Origin: Palsa-851 sp035534435
GTDB taxonomy: Bacteria > Chloroflexota > Dormibacteria > Aeolococcales > Aeolococcaceae
Reading direction: 5' to 3'
DNA: 64,000 nt
NCBI GenBank assembly: GCA_035534435.1
Contig: DATLRX010000033.1
Span: forward strand, 1-64,000
Shown: piece by piece, positions 51,239 to 60,265 of the stretch
How the letters are laid out: every line of letters starts with the position of its first letter
Numbering within the stretch: the first letter of the stretch is position 1
Translations under genes and position numbers: made by a program
The notes under the pieces: generated by a model
Seen by the model: only the letters and a program-made list of their open reading frames with translations
Told to the model about the DNA's origin: nothing
Databases searched by the model: none

Positions 51239-52480
51239 ATGCGGAAGCCTCTGTCACTGGCCGTGACCGGGATCGTCTCAGTTGGGGGAGTTGGCCTTGC
51301 AGCGTGCGGCAGCACGAGCGGCGGCACCAGCGGATCGCCGGCGGCAAGCGCGCCCATCACCATCGGGGTGTCGGTGTCACTGACGGGAGATTTCTCCGGT
51401 GACGGCAAGGCGCTCGTCCAGGGCTACGACCTGTGGGCGCAGGATGAGAACGCCAAGGGCGGGCTGCTCGGACATCACGTGACCATGAAGTACGTCGATG
51501 ACGCGAGCAGCACCACCCAGGTGGTGACGAACTACCAGAACCTCATCACGCAGGACAAGGTCGCCCTGGTCTTCGGGCCCTTCAGCAGCCTGCTGACGAT
51601 CCCGGCGTCGACGGTCACCAACCGGTACGGGTACGCGTTCCCCGAGCCGGCCGGCGGTGGGCCCAGCGTGTTCAACCGCACGCCCGCGATCCACTCGCTG
51701 TTCTTCGTCCAGCCCGCACCCGTTGAGGACAACCTCGTGAGCTTCACGCAGTGGGTCCTCTCACTGCCCGCCTCCGAGCGTCCGGCGACAGCCGCGTACT
51801 CCACCGAGGACGATCCCTTCACCCAGCCGCAGGTCGACAAGGCCCGCGCGCTGCTCGAGGCAGGTGGAATCAGGACGGCCTCATACAAGGTGTACCCGGC
51901 GGAGACGACCGACTTCACAGCGCTCGCGCAGCAGGTGATCCAGGCGAACGCGGACATCGTCATCCTGGGCACCCAGGAACCTGACGGCATCGCGTTCATC
52001 AAGGCGTTCCAGCAGCAGCATTACAACCCCAAGGCGCTCATCGAGACCGCGGGACCCGACCAGGGGAGCGACTTCTCGAAGCAGGTCGGGGTCGCGAACA
52101 CCGAGGGAGTGATGGTCCCGGCCGGGTGGTGGTCGAGCGCCAAGTCACCGGGAAACGCCACGTTCGTGAGCGAGTTCGTCGCCAAGTACGGCGGCACCCC
52201 GGCGGACATCCCCTCGGACGCGGCCGAGGCGTACAGCGTCGGCGAGGTCGTGGACCAGGCTGCCCAGAAGGCGCACAGCATCTCCAACGCGGCCCTGATC
52301 ACGGCGTTGCACAGCGGCACGTTCCAGACGGTGCAGGGCCCGATGGCCTTCGACTCACTGGGCCGCCCCAACGGCGCAAGCTTCCTGGTGCAGTGGCAGA
52401 ACGGCACCACCGTGCCCGTCTACCCGGCCTCCGCAGCGGTCGCTCAGCCCGAGTACCCGAAGCCCGACTTCTCCGGGTGA
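51239..52480 (+). CDS. Branched-chain-type ABC transporter substrate-binding lipoprotein (LivK-like)
   Basis: 413 residues. The lipoprotein signal ends with LAAC (Cys23), followed by a Gly/Ser linker. The type I periplasmic-binding fold starts PITIGVSVSLTGDFSGDGK, the standard LivK opening. DNLVSFTQWVL, EPDGIAFIKAFQQQHYNPKA and AEAYSVGEVVDQA follow. It captures the substrate outside the membrane. The real ligand need not be an amino acid; this protein class also binds amides and aromatic acids. Confidence 0.93.
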   Translation: MRKPLSLAVTGIVSVGGVGLAACGSTSGGTSGSPAASAPITIGVSVSLTGDFSGDGKALVQGYDLWAQDENAKGGLLGHHVTMKYVDDASSTTQVVTNYQNLITQDKVALVFGPFSSLLTIPASTVTNRYGYAFPEPAGGGPSVFNRTPAIHSLFFVQPAPVEDNLVSFTQWVLSLPASERPATAAYSTEDDPFTQPQVDKARALLEAGGIRTASYKVYPAETTDFTALAQQVIQANADIVILGTQEPDGIAFIKAFQQQHYNPKALIETAGPDQGSDFSKQVGVANTEGVMVPAGWWSSAKSPGNATFVSEFVAKYGGTPADIPSDAAEAYSVGEVVDQAAQKAHSISNAALITALHSGTFQTVQGPMAFDSLGRPNGASFLVQWQNGTTVPVYPASAAVAQPEYPKPDFSG

Positions 52481-52499
52481 CCCTGGGGCGGGGGCCGGG

Positions 52500-53378
52500 A
52501 TGACCCTGATCCTGGAAGCGGTCGTCTTCGGTGTGCTGACCGGGGGCGTCTACGCGCTCATGGCGTCGGGGCTCACGCTCATCTTCGGGGTGATGCGGAT
52601 CATCAACGTGGGGCATGGCGCGCTCGTCATCCTCGGGGCGTACCTCAGCTATGCGCTGCTCAGCTCGGGCGCGCACGTCGATCCGTTCGTGAGCCTCCTG
52701 ATCACCATGCCGGCGATGTTCATCCTCGGCGTGGTGCTGCAGCTCGCGTTCATCCGTCCGCTGAAGGAGGATCGCGAGGCGCTGTCGGTGCTGGTCACCT
52801 ACGCGGTCGCGCTCGGGATCGAAGGCCTCCTCGGGTTCATCTTCACCAACAACTTCGTCCAGCTGAACGCCTGGTACCAGACGGCCTCATTTGCGATCTT
52901 CGGTTTCCACATCGCGTACGTCTACGTGTTCGGCTTTGCGCTGTGCGTCGCGATCCTCGTAGCCATGTTCCTCATGCTGTACCGCACGCCGTTCGGCGCC
53001 GCGATTCGCGCGACCATGTTGAATCGGACCGCGGCGCAGCTTGTCGGCGTCAACGTCGATCGCGTGTCAGCCGTCGCGTTCGGCATCGGTGTCGCGACAG
53101 CCGCAGCGGGTGGCGTGGTTTTCGGAATGACCAACTCGTTCGATCCCGGCAGCCACTACGACCTGATCTCGCGGTTGCTCACGATCATCGTCCTCGGTGG
53201 GCTCGGCAGCCTGCGGGGCGCGATCATCGGCGCCGTCGTCATGCTCATCGTCGAGGATCTCGCCTCGGTGGTCGTCTCACCGGTGTGGGCGAGCTTCGCG
53301 TTCTTCGTAATCCTGGTGGTGGTGCTCGTGGTGCGCCCGCAGGGCCTGTACGGCATCCGCGTCCGCGAGCGCATATGA
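52500..53378 (+). CDS. Branched-chain-type ABC transporter permease (LivH-like)
   Basis: 292 residues, about eight hydrophobic helices. GVLTGGVYALMASGLTLIFG at the start and GGLGSLRGAIIGAVVMLIVE near the end are the LivH motifs. It pairs with the LivM-like subunit to form the membrane channel. Starts 19 bases after the substrate-binding gene; its stop overlaps livM (ATGA). Confidence 0.94.
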   Translation: MTLILEAVVFGVLTGGVYALMASGLTLIFGVMRIINVGHGALVILGAYLSYALLSSGAHVDPFVSLLITMPAMFILGVVLQLAFIRPLKEDREALSVLVTYAVALGIEGLLGFIFTNNFVQLNAWYQTASFAIFGFHIAYVYVFGFALCVAILVAMFLMLYRTPFGAAIRATMLNRTAAQLVGVNVDRVSAVAFGIGVATAAAGGVVFGMTNSFDPGSHYDLISRLLTIIVLGGLGSLRGAIIGAVVMLIVEDLASVVVSPVWASFAFFVILVVVLVVRPQGLYGIRVRERI

Positions 53379-54418
53379 CCCGGTTGGTGACGAGCACTCC
53401 GGTCAAGCTCGGAGCGCTCGCGGTCGTCATCGTCCTGGCGCTCCTGCTGCCGCTGTTCGCATCGGACCCGGCGACCACGAACATCGCGGTGTTCGTCGCG
53501 ATGTACGTCGGACTCGCAACCGCGTGGAACATCATGGGCGGCTACACCGGCTACATCTCGCTCGGACATGCCGCGTTCTTCGGGTTCGGCGCGTACGCGC
53601 TCGGTCTCATCCTCGCGCACCTCGGTATCGCCGGTGGGTACGAGCCCTTCCTGTTCGTGCCCGTCGCCGGGGCGCTGACGGCGGTCCTCGCGGTGGGCAT
53701 CGGCTGGGTGGCGCTGCGTACCCGAGCGGCAACATTCGTCATCGTCACCATCGCCATGATGTTCATGGTCCAGCTGCTCGCGGAGAACCTCGTCGGGCTC
53801 ACCGGCGGCGGCGCGGGCTTGAGCTTTCCGGTGCCGCCGTGGACCGGCGACTTCTACAACAACCCCTTCTACTACGCGATGCTGCTCATGGCACTCGTCG
53901 CCCTCGGCATCTCGTGGTGGATCCGGCGCTCGAAGTTCGGTCTGGGACTGCTCGCCATCCGCGACGACGAGGACAAGGCACTGGCAGTCGGCGTGCCGGC
54001 CCATGCGTACAAGCTCGTCGCCTTCATCGTCAGCGCGGCGCTCGTCGGCATGATCGGAGCGGTCTACGGGTACTACGTGACGTACATCTACCCGCAGTTC
54101 GCCGTTGACCCGCTGATCGGCCTCTCGATGGTCCTGATGGCGTTCTTCGGCGGGCTCGGGACCCTTTGGGGCCCCGTCATCGGCGCGGTGATCCTCGAAT
54201 ACATCCAGCTCAATTTCGCCTACAACTTCGGTGCAAGCCAGCTCTACCTCGTCTTCTACGCCGCGGTGTTCCTGGTCGTGATCCGGCTCATGCCGCGTGG
54301 GATCGTGCCGTCGGTGTCCGGCCTCATCACGCGGTTGAGCAGCAGGCAGGCCGTCGGGCCCTCGGACGCCGCCGGATCCGCGCAGGACACGCACGTTCTC
54401 GCGGAGCCCTCCCCATGA
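53375..54418 (+). CDS. Branched-chain-type ABC transporter permease (LivM-like)
   Basis: 347 residues. LATAWNIMGGYTGYISLGHAA near 45 (shown in part), GVALRTRA-type turn after the central helices, KFGLGLLAIRDDEDKALAVG, the coupling helix, and FFGGLGTLWGPVIGAVILEY are LivM landmarks. A short polar tail ends the protein. Its stop overlaps the next ATPase (ATGA). Confidence 0.94.
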   Translation: MTRLVTSTPVKLGALAVVIVLALLLPLFASDPATTNIAVFVAMYVGLATAWNIMGGYTGYISLGHAAFFGFGAYALGLILAHLGIAGGYEPFLFVPVAGALTAVLAVGIGWVALRTRAATFVIVTIAMMFMVQLLAENLVGLTGGGAGLSFPVPPWTGDFYNNPFYYAMLLMALVALGISWWIRRSKFGLGLLAIRDDEDKALAVGVPAHAYKLVAFIVSAALVGMIGAVYGYYVTYIYPQFAVDPLIGLSMVLMAFFGGLGTLWGPVIGAVILEYIQLNFAYNFGASQLYLVFYAAVFLVVIRLMPRGIVPSVSGLITRLSSRQAVGPSDAAGSAQDTHVLAEPSP

Positions 54419-55146
54419 GCATGCTCGAGGTTGCGAGCCTGTCGAAGCAGTTCGGCGGAGTCACCGCCGTGGACGCCTGCTCACTGTCGCTGGAGCAGGG
54501 AAGCATCACCGGCCTCATCGGGCCGAACGGATCGGGGAAGACGACGGTCTTCAATCTCATCACCGGTTTTCTCCCCAAGGACTCCGGTGATGTGCTGTTC
54601 AACGGTCAATCGATCGCGAACCTCGGACCGGATCGCGTCTACGCGCTCGGCATCGGTCGCACGTTCCAGCTGGCACGCATCTTTCCGCGGCTCACCGCGC
54701 TCGAGAACATGCTCGTCCCGATGCGCCGCCAGGGGTTGCGCGGGCTGTTCGCCCACGGGCACCGGCACGACGAGCGCACCCGCGCCATGGACATGCTCGC
54801 CACCATGGACATCGCCCACGTCGCGGGACTGCTGGGTGGAGCCTTGTCATACGGGCAGCGCAAGCTGCTCGAGCTCGCCGCGGTGATGATGGTCCAGCCA
54901 CAGCTGGTGCTGCTCGACGAGCCTGCGGGCGGCGTCAACCCCGCCCTCGTGGAGCGCATCAGCGGGCACATCCGCATGCTCAACGCGCAGGGCGTGTCGT
55001 TTCTTCTCGTCGAGCACAACATGCCGTTCGTCATGGGACTCTGCAATGACATCGTCGTCCTGCATCGGGGCTCGGTACTCGCCAGCGGGACGCCGGCCGA
55101 GATACGCGGCAACGCGGCCGTGCTCGAAGCGTACCTGGGCTCGTAG
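54415..55146 (+). CDS. Branched-chain-type ABC transporter ATPase (LivG-like)
   Basis: 243 residues. Walker A GPNGSGKTT, the LivG-type insertion after the Q-loop (ARIFPRLTALENMLVPM), signature LSYGQRKLLELA and Walker B LVLLDEPAGGVNP. The third Gly of the signature is Tyr-containing SYGQ, the usual form in this subfamily. Couples ATP hydrolysis to uptake together with the LivF-like subunit. Confidence 0.94.
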   Translation: MSMLEVASLSKQFGGVTAVDACSLSLEQGSITGLIGPNGSGKTTVFNLITGFLPKDSGDVLFNGQSIANLGPDRVYALGIGRTFQLARIFPRLTALENMLVPMRRQGLRGLFAHGHRHDERTRAMDMLATMDIAHVAGLLGGALSYGQRKLLELAAVMMVQPQLVLLDEPAGGVNPALVERISGHIRMLNAQGVSFLLVEHNMPFVMGLCNDIVVLHRGSVLASGTPAEIRGNAAVLEAYLGS

Positions 55147-55866
55147 GTGACCATCCTCCTGCAGCTCGACCATGTCACCGCCGGCTACGGCGGTGGTGAC
55201 GTGCTGCACGAGCTCGACCTGTCGGTCGAGGAAGGCGGCATCACGTGCATCGTCGGTCCGAACGGCGCGGGAAAGTCGACCGTCCTGCGTCTGGTGAGCG
55301 GGCTGCTCCGGCCGCGGCTCGGCGGCGTGCAGTTCGACGGCGTGTCGCTGAGCGGGTTGAGCCCCAGGCAGATCCTGCAGCGCGGCATCGTGCAGGTCCC
55401 GCAGGAACGGAGCCTCTTCCCCACCATGACGGTCTGGGAAAACGTGCGCATGGGCGCGTACATCCTCTCCGACCGTGCGCTCGCCGAGCGCCGGATGCGC
55501 ATCGTGTGCGAGACGTTCCCGATGGTCGCGGAGCGCCGCAACGAGCGCGTCGCGTCTCTCTCCGGCGGCCAGCAGAAGATCATCGAGTTCGCGCGAGCGC
55601 TCATGCTCGACCCCAAGCTGCTCGTGCTCGATGAGCCCTCGATGGGGCTCGACCCCAAGACACACACCGTGGTCTTTGCATTGATCCGCGACATGAACAA
55701 GTCGGGTCGCACGATCCTGCTCGTCGAGCAGAATGCGCGGTCGGGTTTGGGTCTGGCCAGCCACGGCGTCGTCCTCGAGAGCGGACGCGTGCGTCTCGAA
55801 GGCTCCGGCGCCGACGTGCTCGGCAACGGTGAGATCGGCCGGCTGTTCCTCGGGGCACCGGTGTGA
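55147..55866 (+). CDS. Branched-chain-type ABC transporter ATPase (LivF-like)
   Basis: 239 residues. Walker A GPNGAGKST, IVQVPQERSLFPTMTVWENV, the LivF motif, signature LSGGQQKIIEFARAL and Walker B LLVLDEPSMGLDP. The GTG start comes directly after the LivG stop and the stop overlaps the hydrolase gene. Confidence 0.94.
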   Translation: MTILLQLDHVTAGYGGGDVLHELDLSVEEGGITCIVGPNGAGKSTVLRLVSGLLRPRLGGVQFDGVSLSGLSPRQILQRGIVQVPQERSLFPTMTVWENVRMGAYILSDRALAERRMRIVCETFPMVAERRNERVASLSGGQQKIIEFARALMLDPKLLVLDEPSMGLDPKTHTVVFALIRDMNKSGRTILLVEQNARSGLGLASHGVVLESGRVRLEGSGADVLGNGEIGRLFLGAPV

Positions 55867-56927
55867 CCGACGCGCTGAACCGCGTGCAGATGGCGGCTCA
55901 CAACTGGCAACCGCGTTTCGTGGCGAACGGCATCGATGTCAACGACTTCGAGGACGTCCTGGGTCGGACCGTCGAGTGGAAGGACTGGGGGCCCAACTGG
56001 CGTGCGGTCGGCGCCGCGCACGAGACACGAGGAAGCGAGGCCGAGCGGACCGGGCGCACCGTCTCGGCCGCCGACGCGTATCAGCGCGCCGCATGGTGCT
56101 ATCACCTGGGAAAGTTCCTCTGGTTCGAGGATCCGGACCTGCACGCCGAACTTCGCGATCGGTCGGTTGCCGTATACGCAAGGACGCTCGCGCACCTCGA
56201 CCCTCCGGCCGAGCGCATCGAGATTCCCTTCGAGGGTCACATCATCCCCGGGCATCTGCGCCGCCCGCGAGCGGTCGCCAGGCCGCCGCTGGTACTCATC
56301 GTTCCCGGGCTCGACTCCTCGAAGGAGGAGATGTTCACCACCGAGAACGAGTTCCTGCGCCGCGGCATGGCGACGCTGAGCATCGAGGGGCCGGGTCAGT
56401 CGGAGAACTCCGTCCACTTCGCGATCCGCCCCAACTGGGAAACCGTGATCCCGCCGGTGCTCGACCATCTGACGGCGCTCGGTCTGGACACCACGTTCGG
56501 GTTGACGGGGTTGATGGGCATCAGCATAGGAGCGATCTACGGGCCGCGCGCCGCAGCGCACGAGCCGAGGCTGACCGCGGTCATCGGGCTTGCGGGGCCG
56601 TACAACCTCGGCGAATGCTGGGACGCACTCAACCCGCTCACGCGCGCCGGCTACACGTTCTACACGAAGTCGGACGGCGAGAAGGAGGCCCGGCAGAAGG
56701 CGTTCACGCTGAACCTCGAAGGTGTGCTCGACCGAGTGACCCAGCCGCTGCTCGTCATCCACGGCGCGAGGGACCGGCTCTTTCCACCGGAGCAGGCGGA
56801 GCGCATCGCCCGCGAAGCGCCCAACGCGACGCTCCTCATGTATCCCGATGGGAATCACGTATGCAACAACATCGCTTACAAGTACCGGCCGGCGATGGCG
56901 GACTGGATGAGCGATCAACTGCGATAA
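55863..56927 (+). CDS. Alpha/beta hydrolase (FrsA/DHPON-hydrolase-like)
   Basis: 354 residues. An N-terminal helical region of about 120 residues precedes the alpha/beta-hydrolase core: LVLIVPGLDSSKEEMF, LSIEGPGQSEN, the nucleophile elbow LMGISIGAIYG near residue 221, IHGARDRLFPPEQAE (acid) and YPDGNHVCNN (His). This outline is that of the family containing 2,6-dihydroxypseudooxynicotine hydrolase, a carbon-carbon bond hydrolase, but I cannot tell the substrate. It starts with GTG inside the LivF stop, so it belongs to the transporter operon and probably opens the imported compound. Confidence 0.85.
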   Translation: MTDALNRVQMAAHNWQPRFVANGIDVNDFEDVLGRTVEWKDWGPNWRAVGAAHETRGSEAERTGRTVSAADAYQRAAWCYHLGKFLWFEDPDLHAELRDRSVAVYARTLAHLDPPAERIEIPFEGHIIPGHLRRPRAVARPPLVLIVPGLDSSKEEMFTTENEFLRRGMATLSIEGPGQSENSVHFAIRPNWETVIPPVLDHLTALGLDTTFGLTGLMGISIGAIYGPRAAAHEPRLTAVIGLAGPYNLGECWDALNPLTRAGYTFYTKSDGEKEARQKAFTLNLEGVLDRVTQPLLVIHGARDRLFPPEQAERIAREAPNATLLMYPDGNHVCNNIAYKYRPAMADWMSDQLR

Positions 56928-56946
56928 CGAGCAGGAGATACCGTCG

Positions 56947-58203
56947 ATGAGCCTCACCACTCCCCGCGGCGTCACGCCGCCGAGTCCGGGTCGCATGAAT
57001 GTCGACTTCGAGGAACGGGTCGATTTCACGCGCCTGCGCGCCCACCGCCTTGCACGCGCGCGCGCCGCGCTTGACGCGTCGGAGCTCGGCGCGGTGCTCC
57101 TCTTCGACATCAACAACATCCGGTACGTCTCGGCGACGATGATCGGCGAGTGGGCGCGCGACAAGGTGGCGCGCTACGTACTGCTGACACGCGGAGGCGA
57201 TCCGATCGTCTGGGACTTCGGATCCGCGGCTCGGCATCATCAGCTCCACGCCCCGTGGATTCGACCCGAGAACAGCCGCGCGGGGATGCTCGGGTTGCGC
57301 GGCGCGGTTGCGCCGGACGCCGGACTCGTCACGCGTGCGGTCGCCGAGATCGTCTCCGAGCTGACCGCCGCCGGCGTCGCCGGCATGCCACTTGGTGTGG
57401 ACATCGCCGAGACGCCGATGATGCTCGAATTGCAGCGGGCCGGCGTGGATGTCCAGGACGCCCAGCAGGTCATGCTCGACGCGCGATTGATCAAGTCGCC
57501 CGACGAGATCGCGCTGCTGTCGACTGCCGCAGCGATGGTGGACGGCGTCTACCAGGACATCGCCGAGGCGCTCAAGCCCGGTATTCGCGAGAACGAGATC
57601 GTGGCGCTCGCCAACAAACGCCTCTACGAGATGGGGTCCGACGACGTCGAGGCGATCAACGCGGTCTCGGGTGAGCGCTGCAACCCACATCCGCACAACT
57701 TCTCGGACCGGCTCATCCGCCCGGGCGACCAGGCGTATTTCGACATCATCCAGTCGTTCAACGGATACCGCACGTGCTACTACCGCACGTTCGCGGTCGG
57801 GAGAGCGACGCAGGCACAGCGCGACGCGTACACCCGCGCGCGTGAGTGGATCGACGCCGCAATCGCACTCGTGAAGCCCGGCACCACCACCGACCAGATC
57901 GCGAAACTCTGGCCTGCCGCAGCGGACTTCGGGTTCGCGAGTGAGATGGATGCGTTCGGACTGCAGTTCGGGCACGGCCTCGGACTGGGATTGCACGAGC
58001 GACCGATCATCTCCCGCCTCAACTCGTTCGAGCATCCGATCGAGCTGCAGGCGGGCATGGTCTTCGCCCTCGAGACATACTGTCCCGCAAGCGACGGACA
58101 GTCCGCCGCGCGCATCGAGGAGGAGGTCGTCGTCACCGCGGATGGTTGCTCGGTGCTGACGCTCTTCCCTGCCGAAGAGCTGTTCATCACCAACAAGTAC
58201 TGA
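56947..58203 (+). CDS. M24 (pita-bread fold) enzyme, DddP/Xaa-Pro-peptidase-like
   Basis: 418 residues. The N-terminal domain has IRYVSATMIGEWARDKVARY and DPIVWDFGSAARHHQ. The catalytic fold keeps a first Asp (QAYFDIIQSF), a His (FGHGLGLGLHERP) and two Glu (FALETYCP, RIEEEVVV), but the second metal-binding Asp of aminopeptidase P appears replaced by Cys in GYRTCYYRTF. It may therefore not be a peptidase; the M24 fold also includes creatinase and the DMSP lyase DddP, whose outline this resembles to me. GGCATCG spacing is 19 bases after the hydrolase, with GAGCAGGAG as ribosome site. Confidence 0.82.
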   Translation: MSLTTPRGVTPPSPGRMNVDFEERVDFTRLRAHRLARARAALDASELGAVLLFDINNIRYVSATMIGEWARDKVARYVLLTRGGDPIVWDFGSAARHHQLHAPWIRPENSRAGMLGLRGAVAPDAGLVTRAVAEIVSELTAAGVAGMPLGVDIAETPMMLELQRAGVDVQDAQQVMLDARLIKSPDEIALLSTAAAMVDGVYQDIAEALKPGIRENEIVALANKRLYEMGSDDVEAINAVSGERCNPHPHNFSDRLIRPGDQAYFDIIQSFNGYRTCYYRTFAVGRATQAQRDAYTRAREWIDAAIALVKPGTTTDQIAKLWPAAADFGFASEMDAFGLQFGHGLGLGLHERPIISRLNSFEHPIELQAGMVFALETYCPASDGQSAARIEEEVVVTADGCSVLTLFPAEELFITNKY

Positions 58204-58238
58204 CCGGACTGCAATCGCACGGAGAGGAGAGCACGCAC

Positions 58239-59300
58239 ATGTCAGCTTCGACGGACGAACCGGTCGAGGTGGCCGGCCCGCCGGGTGTCGACCCGTCGAC
58301 CTTGCATCGGCCGGGCGGAGTCGTCGACCCGCCAACGGCACTCGCGCTCTATCGCCAGATGGTGAGGATGCGCAAGTTCGAGACACGCGCGTACGACCTG
58401 TTCATGCAGAACCTCGTCAAGGGCACGAGCCACCTCTCGCTCGGTCAGGAAGCCATTGCCGCAGCGTTCGGCGAGGCGATGGACAAGGACGATTACACGT
58501 TCGCGACGTACCGCGGCCATGCGCACACGCTGGCTCGTGGAACGTCCATGACCGGCGTCATGGGCGAGCTCCTCGGCCGATCGTGCGGCGTGCTGTCCGG
58601 GAAGGGTGGGTCGATGCACCTCACCGACGTCGGTCACGGGGTCATGGGGTCGTATGCGATCGTCGGCGCCCATCTCACGATCGCGCTCGGCGCCGCGTGG
58701 TCGGCGCAGTACCGCGGTGAAAAGCGCGTGGCTGTCGCCTTCTTTGGTGACGGCACCACCAACATCGGGGCGTTCCACGAGTCGCTGAACCTCGCGGCGG
58801 TCTGGAAGCTCCCGGTGGTGTTCGTCTGCGAGAACAACCTGTACATGGAATACACACCCATTCGCGCGGTCACCGCCGTCGAGAGTCCCGCGGCGGACCG
58901 CGCTGCGGCGTACGGGCTGGAGCGAATCCTCGTCGACGGCAACGACGCCGACGCGATGTACCTCACCGCGCGCGAGTGTCTTGACCGCGCGCGCCGTGGC
59001 GGCGGCCCGTCGCTCATCGAGGCGCGAACCTACCGAACGAGCGGGCACTCGCGAGCCGATCCTGGCACGTACAAACCAAAGGATGAGGTCGCTGCGTGGG
59101 CAGCCTACGACCCGATCGACCTCTATCGCGCCCGCCTGCTGCGTCAGGGTGTCAGCGAGTCCGCTCTGGACGCGATCGAGGAGACCGCAGACGGTGACGT
59201 CGAGACCGCCACGGTCGAGGCCAAGGCCTCGCCGCCGCCGGGCGAGGAGATGTTGATGCGCGACGTGTGGTCCGGCGGAGGCTCGTCATGGCGGAACTGA
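58239..59300 (+). CDS. 2-oxoacid/acetoin dehydrogenase E1 alpha subunit
   Basis: 353 residues. ThDP-binding motif FFGDGTTNIGAFHESLN to CENNLYMEY near 167-205, RGHAHTLARG near 88, GKGGSMHLTD, and TYRTSGHSRADPG (loop). Together with the beta subunit it forms a thiamine-diphosphate enzyme that decarboxylates a 2-oxoacid or cleaves acetoin. ATG 58239 has GGAGAGGAGA upstream. It overlaps the beta gene by 13 bases. No lipoyl E2 or E3 gene is in the window. Confidence 0.9.
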   Translation: MSASTDEPVEVAGPPGVDPSTLHRPGGVVDPPTALALYRQMVRMRKFETRAYDLFMQNLVKGTSHLSLGQEAIAAAFGEAMDKDDYTFATYRGHAHTLARGTSMTGVMGELLGRSCGVLSGKGGSMHLTDVGHGVMGSYAIVGAHLTIALGAAWSAQYRGEKRVAVAFFGDGTTNIGAFHESLNLAAVWKLPVVFVCENNLYMEYTPIRAVTAVESPAADRAAAYGLERILVDGNDADAMYLTARECLDRARRGGGPSLIEARTYRTSGHSRADPGTYKPKDEVAAWAAYDPIDLYRARLLRQGVSESALDAIEETADGDVETATVEAKASPPPGEEMLMRDVWSGGGSSWRN

Positions 59301-60265
59301 CGTATCGCAACGCGGTTGCGCGCGCGATCGCGCAGGAGATGGACCGCGACCCGAACGTCGTCTTCCTCGGCGAGGACGTCGGCGGTGCGGGAGGCGTGTT
59401 CAAAGCGACGGTCGGGCTGCTCGAGCGCTTCGGCCCGGAACGCGTGCGCGATACACCGATATCGGAACAGGCCATCCTCGGCGCCGCGATGGGGGCGGCG
59501 ATGACGGGCCTGCGCCCGATCGCGGAGATCATGTTCGCGGACTTCTTCGCCGTGTGCTGGGACCTGGTCGCCAACCAGATCGCCAAGAGCTCGTACATGA
59601 CGTCCGGTCAGGTCAGCTTCCCCCTCGTCGTCCGATCGGGCAACGGTGGTGGGTTGCGCTTCGGGGCGCAACACTCTCAGTCCGTCGAGAACTGGGCCAT
59701 GGCGGTGCCGGGCCTCAAGGTGGTCGCCCCCTCGACCCCCACCGACGTGATCGGACTCTTCGCCGCCGCGGTCCGCGATCCCGACCCCGTCCTGTTCTTC
59801 GAGCACAAGGGGCTGTACGCCGTCAAGGAAGACGTCCGTGACGGCGAGATCGTCGACACGCTCGGCTCGGCGAAGGTGCTGCGGACCGGAGGAGACGCGA
59901 CGATCGTCGCGCTGGCGGCCATGGTTCCCCGTGCGCTTGCAGCGGCCGAGGCGCTCGCCGGCCTCGGGATCGAGTCCACCGTGGTGGACGTGCGCAGCCT
60001 CGTGCCGCTCGACACGCAGACGATCTTGCGCGAGGTGTCAGCCACGGGGCGCATGTTCACCGTCGAGGAGAACCCGCGCCTCTGCGGGTGGGGCGCGGAG
60101 CTCGTGTCGATCGTCGCCGAGGAGTGCTTCAATGAGCTCGACGGACCGCCGCTGCGTATCACCACCCCGCACATCCCGCTTCCATCCGCGGACGCGCTCG
60201 AGGACATGGCGATCCCGTCGGTCGAGCGCGTCGTCACCACCATCGAGAGGGCCATGCAGTCATGA
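59288..60265 (+). CDS. 2-oxoacid/acetoin dehydrogenase E1 beta subunit
   Basis: 325 residues of transketolase central plus C-terminal domains: LTYRNAVARAIAQEMD, FLGEDVGGAGGVF, DTPISEQAILGAAMGAAM, LRFGAQHSQSVENW (substrate side) and VEENPRLCGWGAEL at the C-domain. Pairs with the alpha subunit. Its stop overlaps the aldehyde dehydrogenase start (ATGA). Confidence 0.92.
   Translation: MAELTYRNAVARAIAQEMDRDPNVVFLGEDVGGAGGVFKATVGLLERFGPERVRDTPISEQAILGAAMGAAMTGLRPIAEIMFADFFAVCWDLVANQIAKSSYMTSGQVSFPLVVRSGNGGGLRFGAQHSQSVENWAMAVPGLKVVAPSTPTDVIGLFAAAVRDPDPVLFFEHKGLYAVKEDVRDGEIVDTLGSAKVLRTGGDATIVALAAMVPRALAAAEALAGLGIESTVVDVRSLVPLDTQTILREVSATGRMFTVEENPRLCGWGAELVSIVAEECFNELDGPPLRITTPHIPLPSADALEDMAIPSVERVVTTIERAMQS

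Noticed and set aside
55185..57164. Frame of 659 codons antisense to LivF and the hydrolase
   Set aside because: Shadow of GC-rich coding sequence; both sense genes have full catalytic motifs and operon overlaps.
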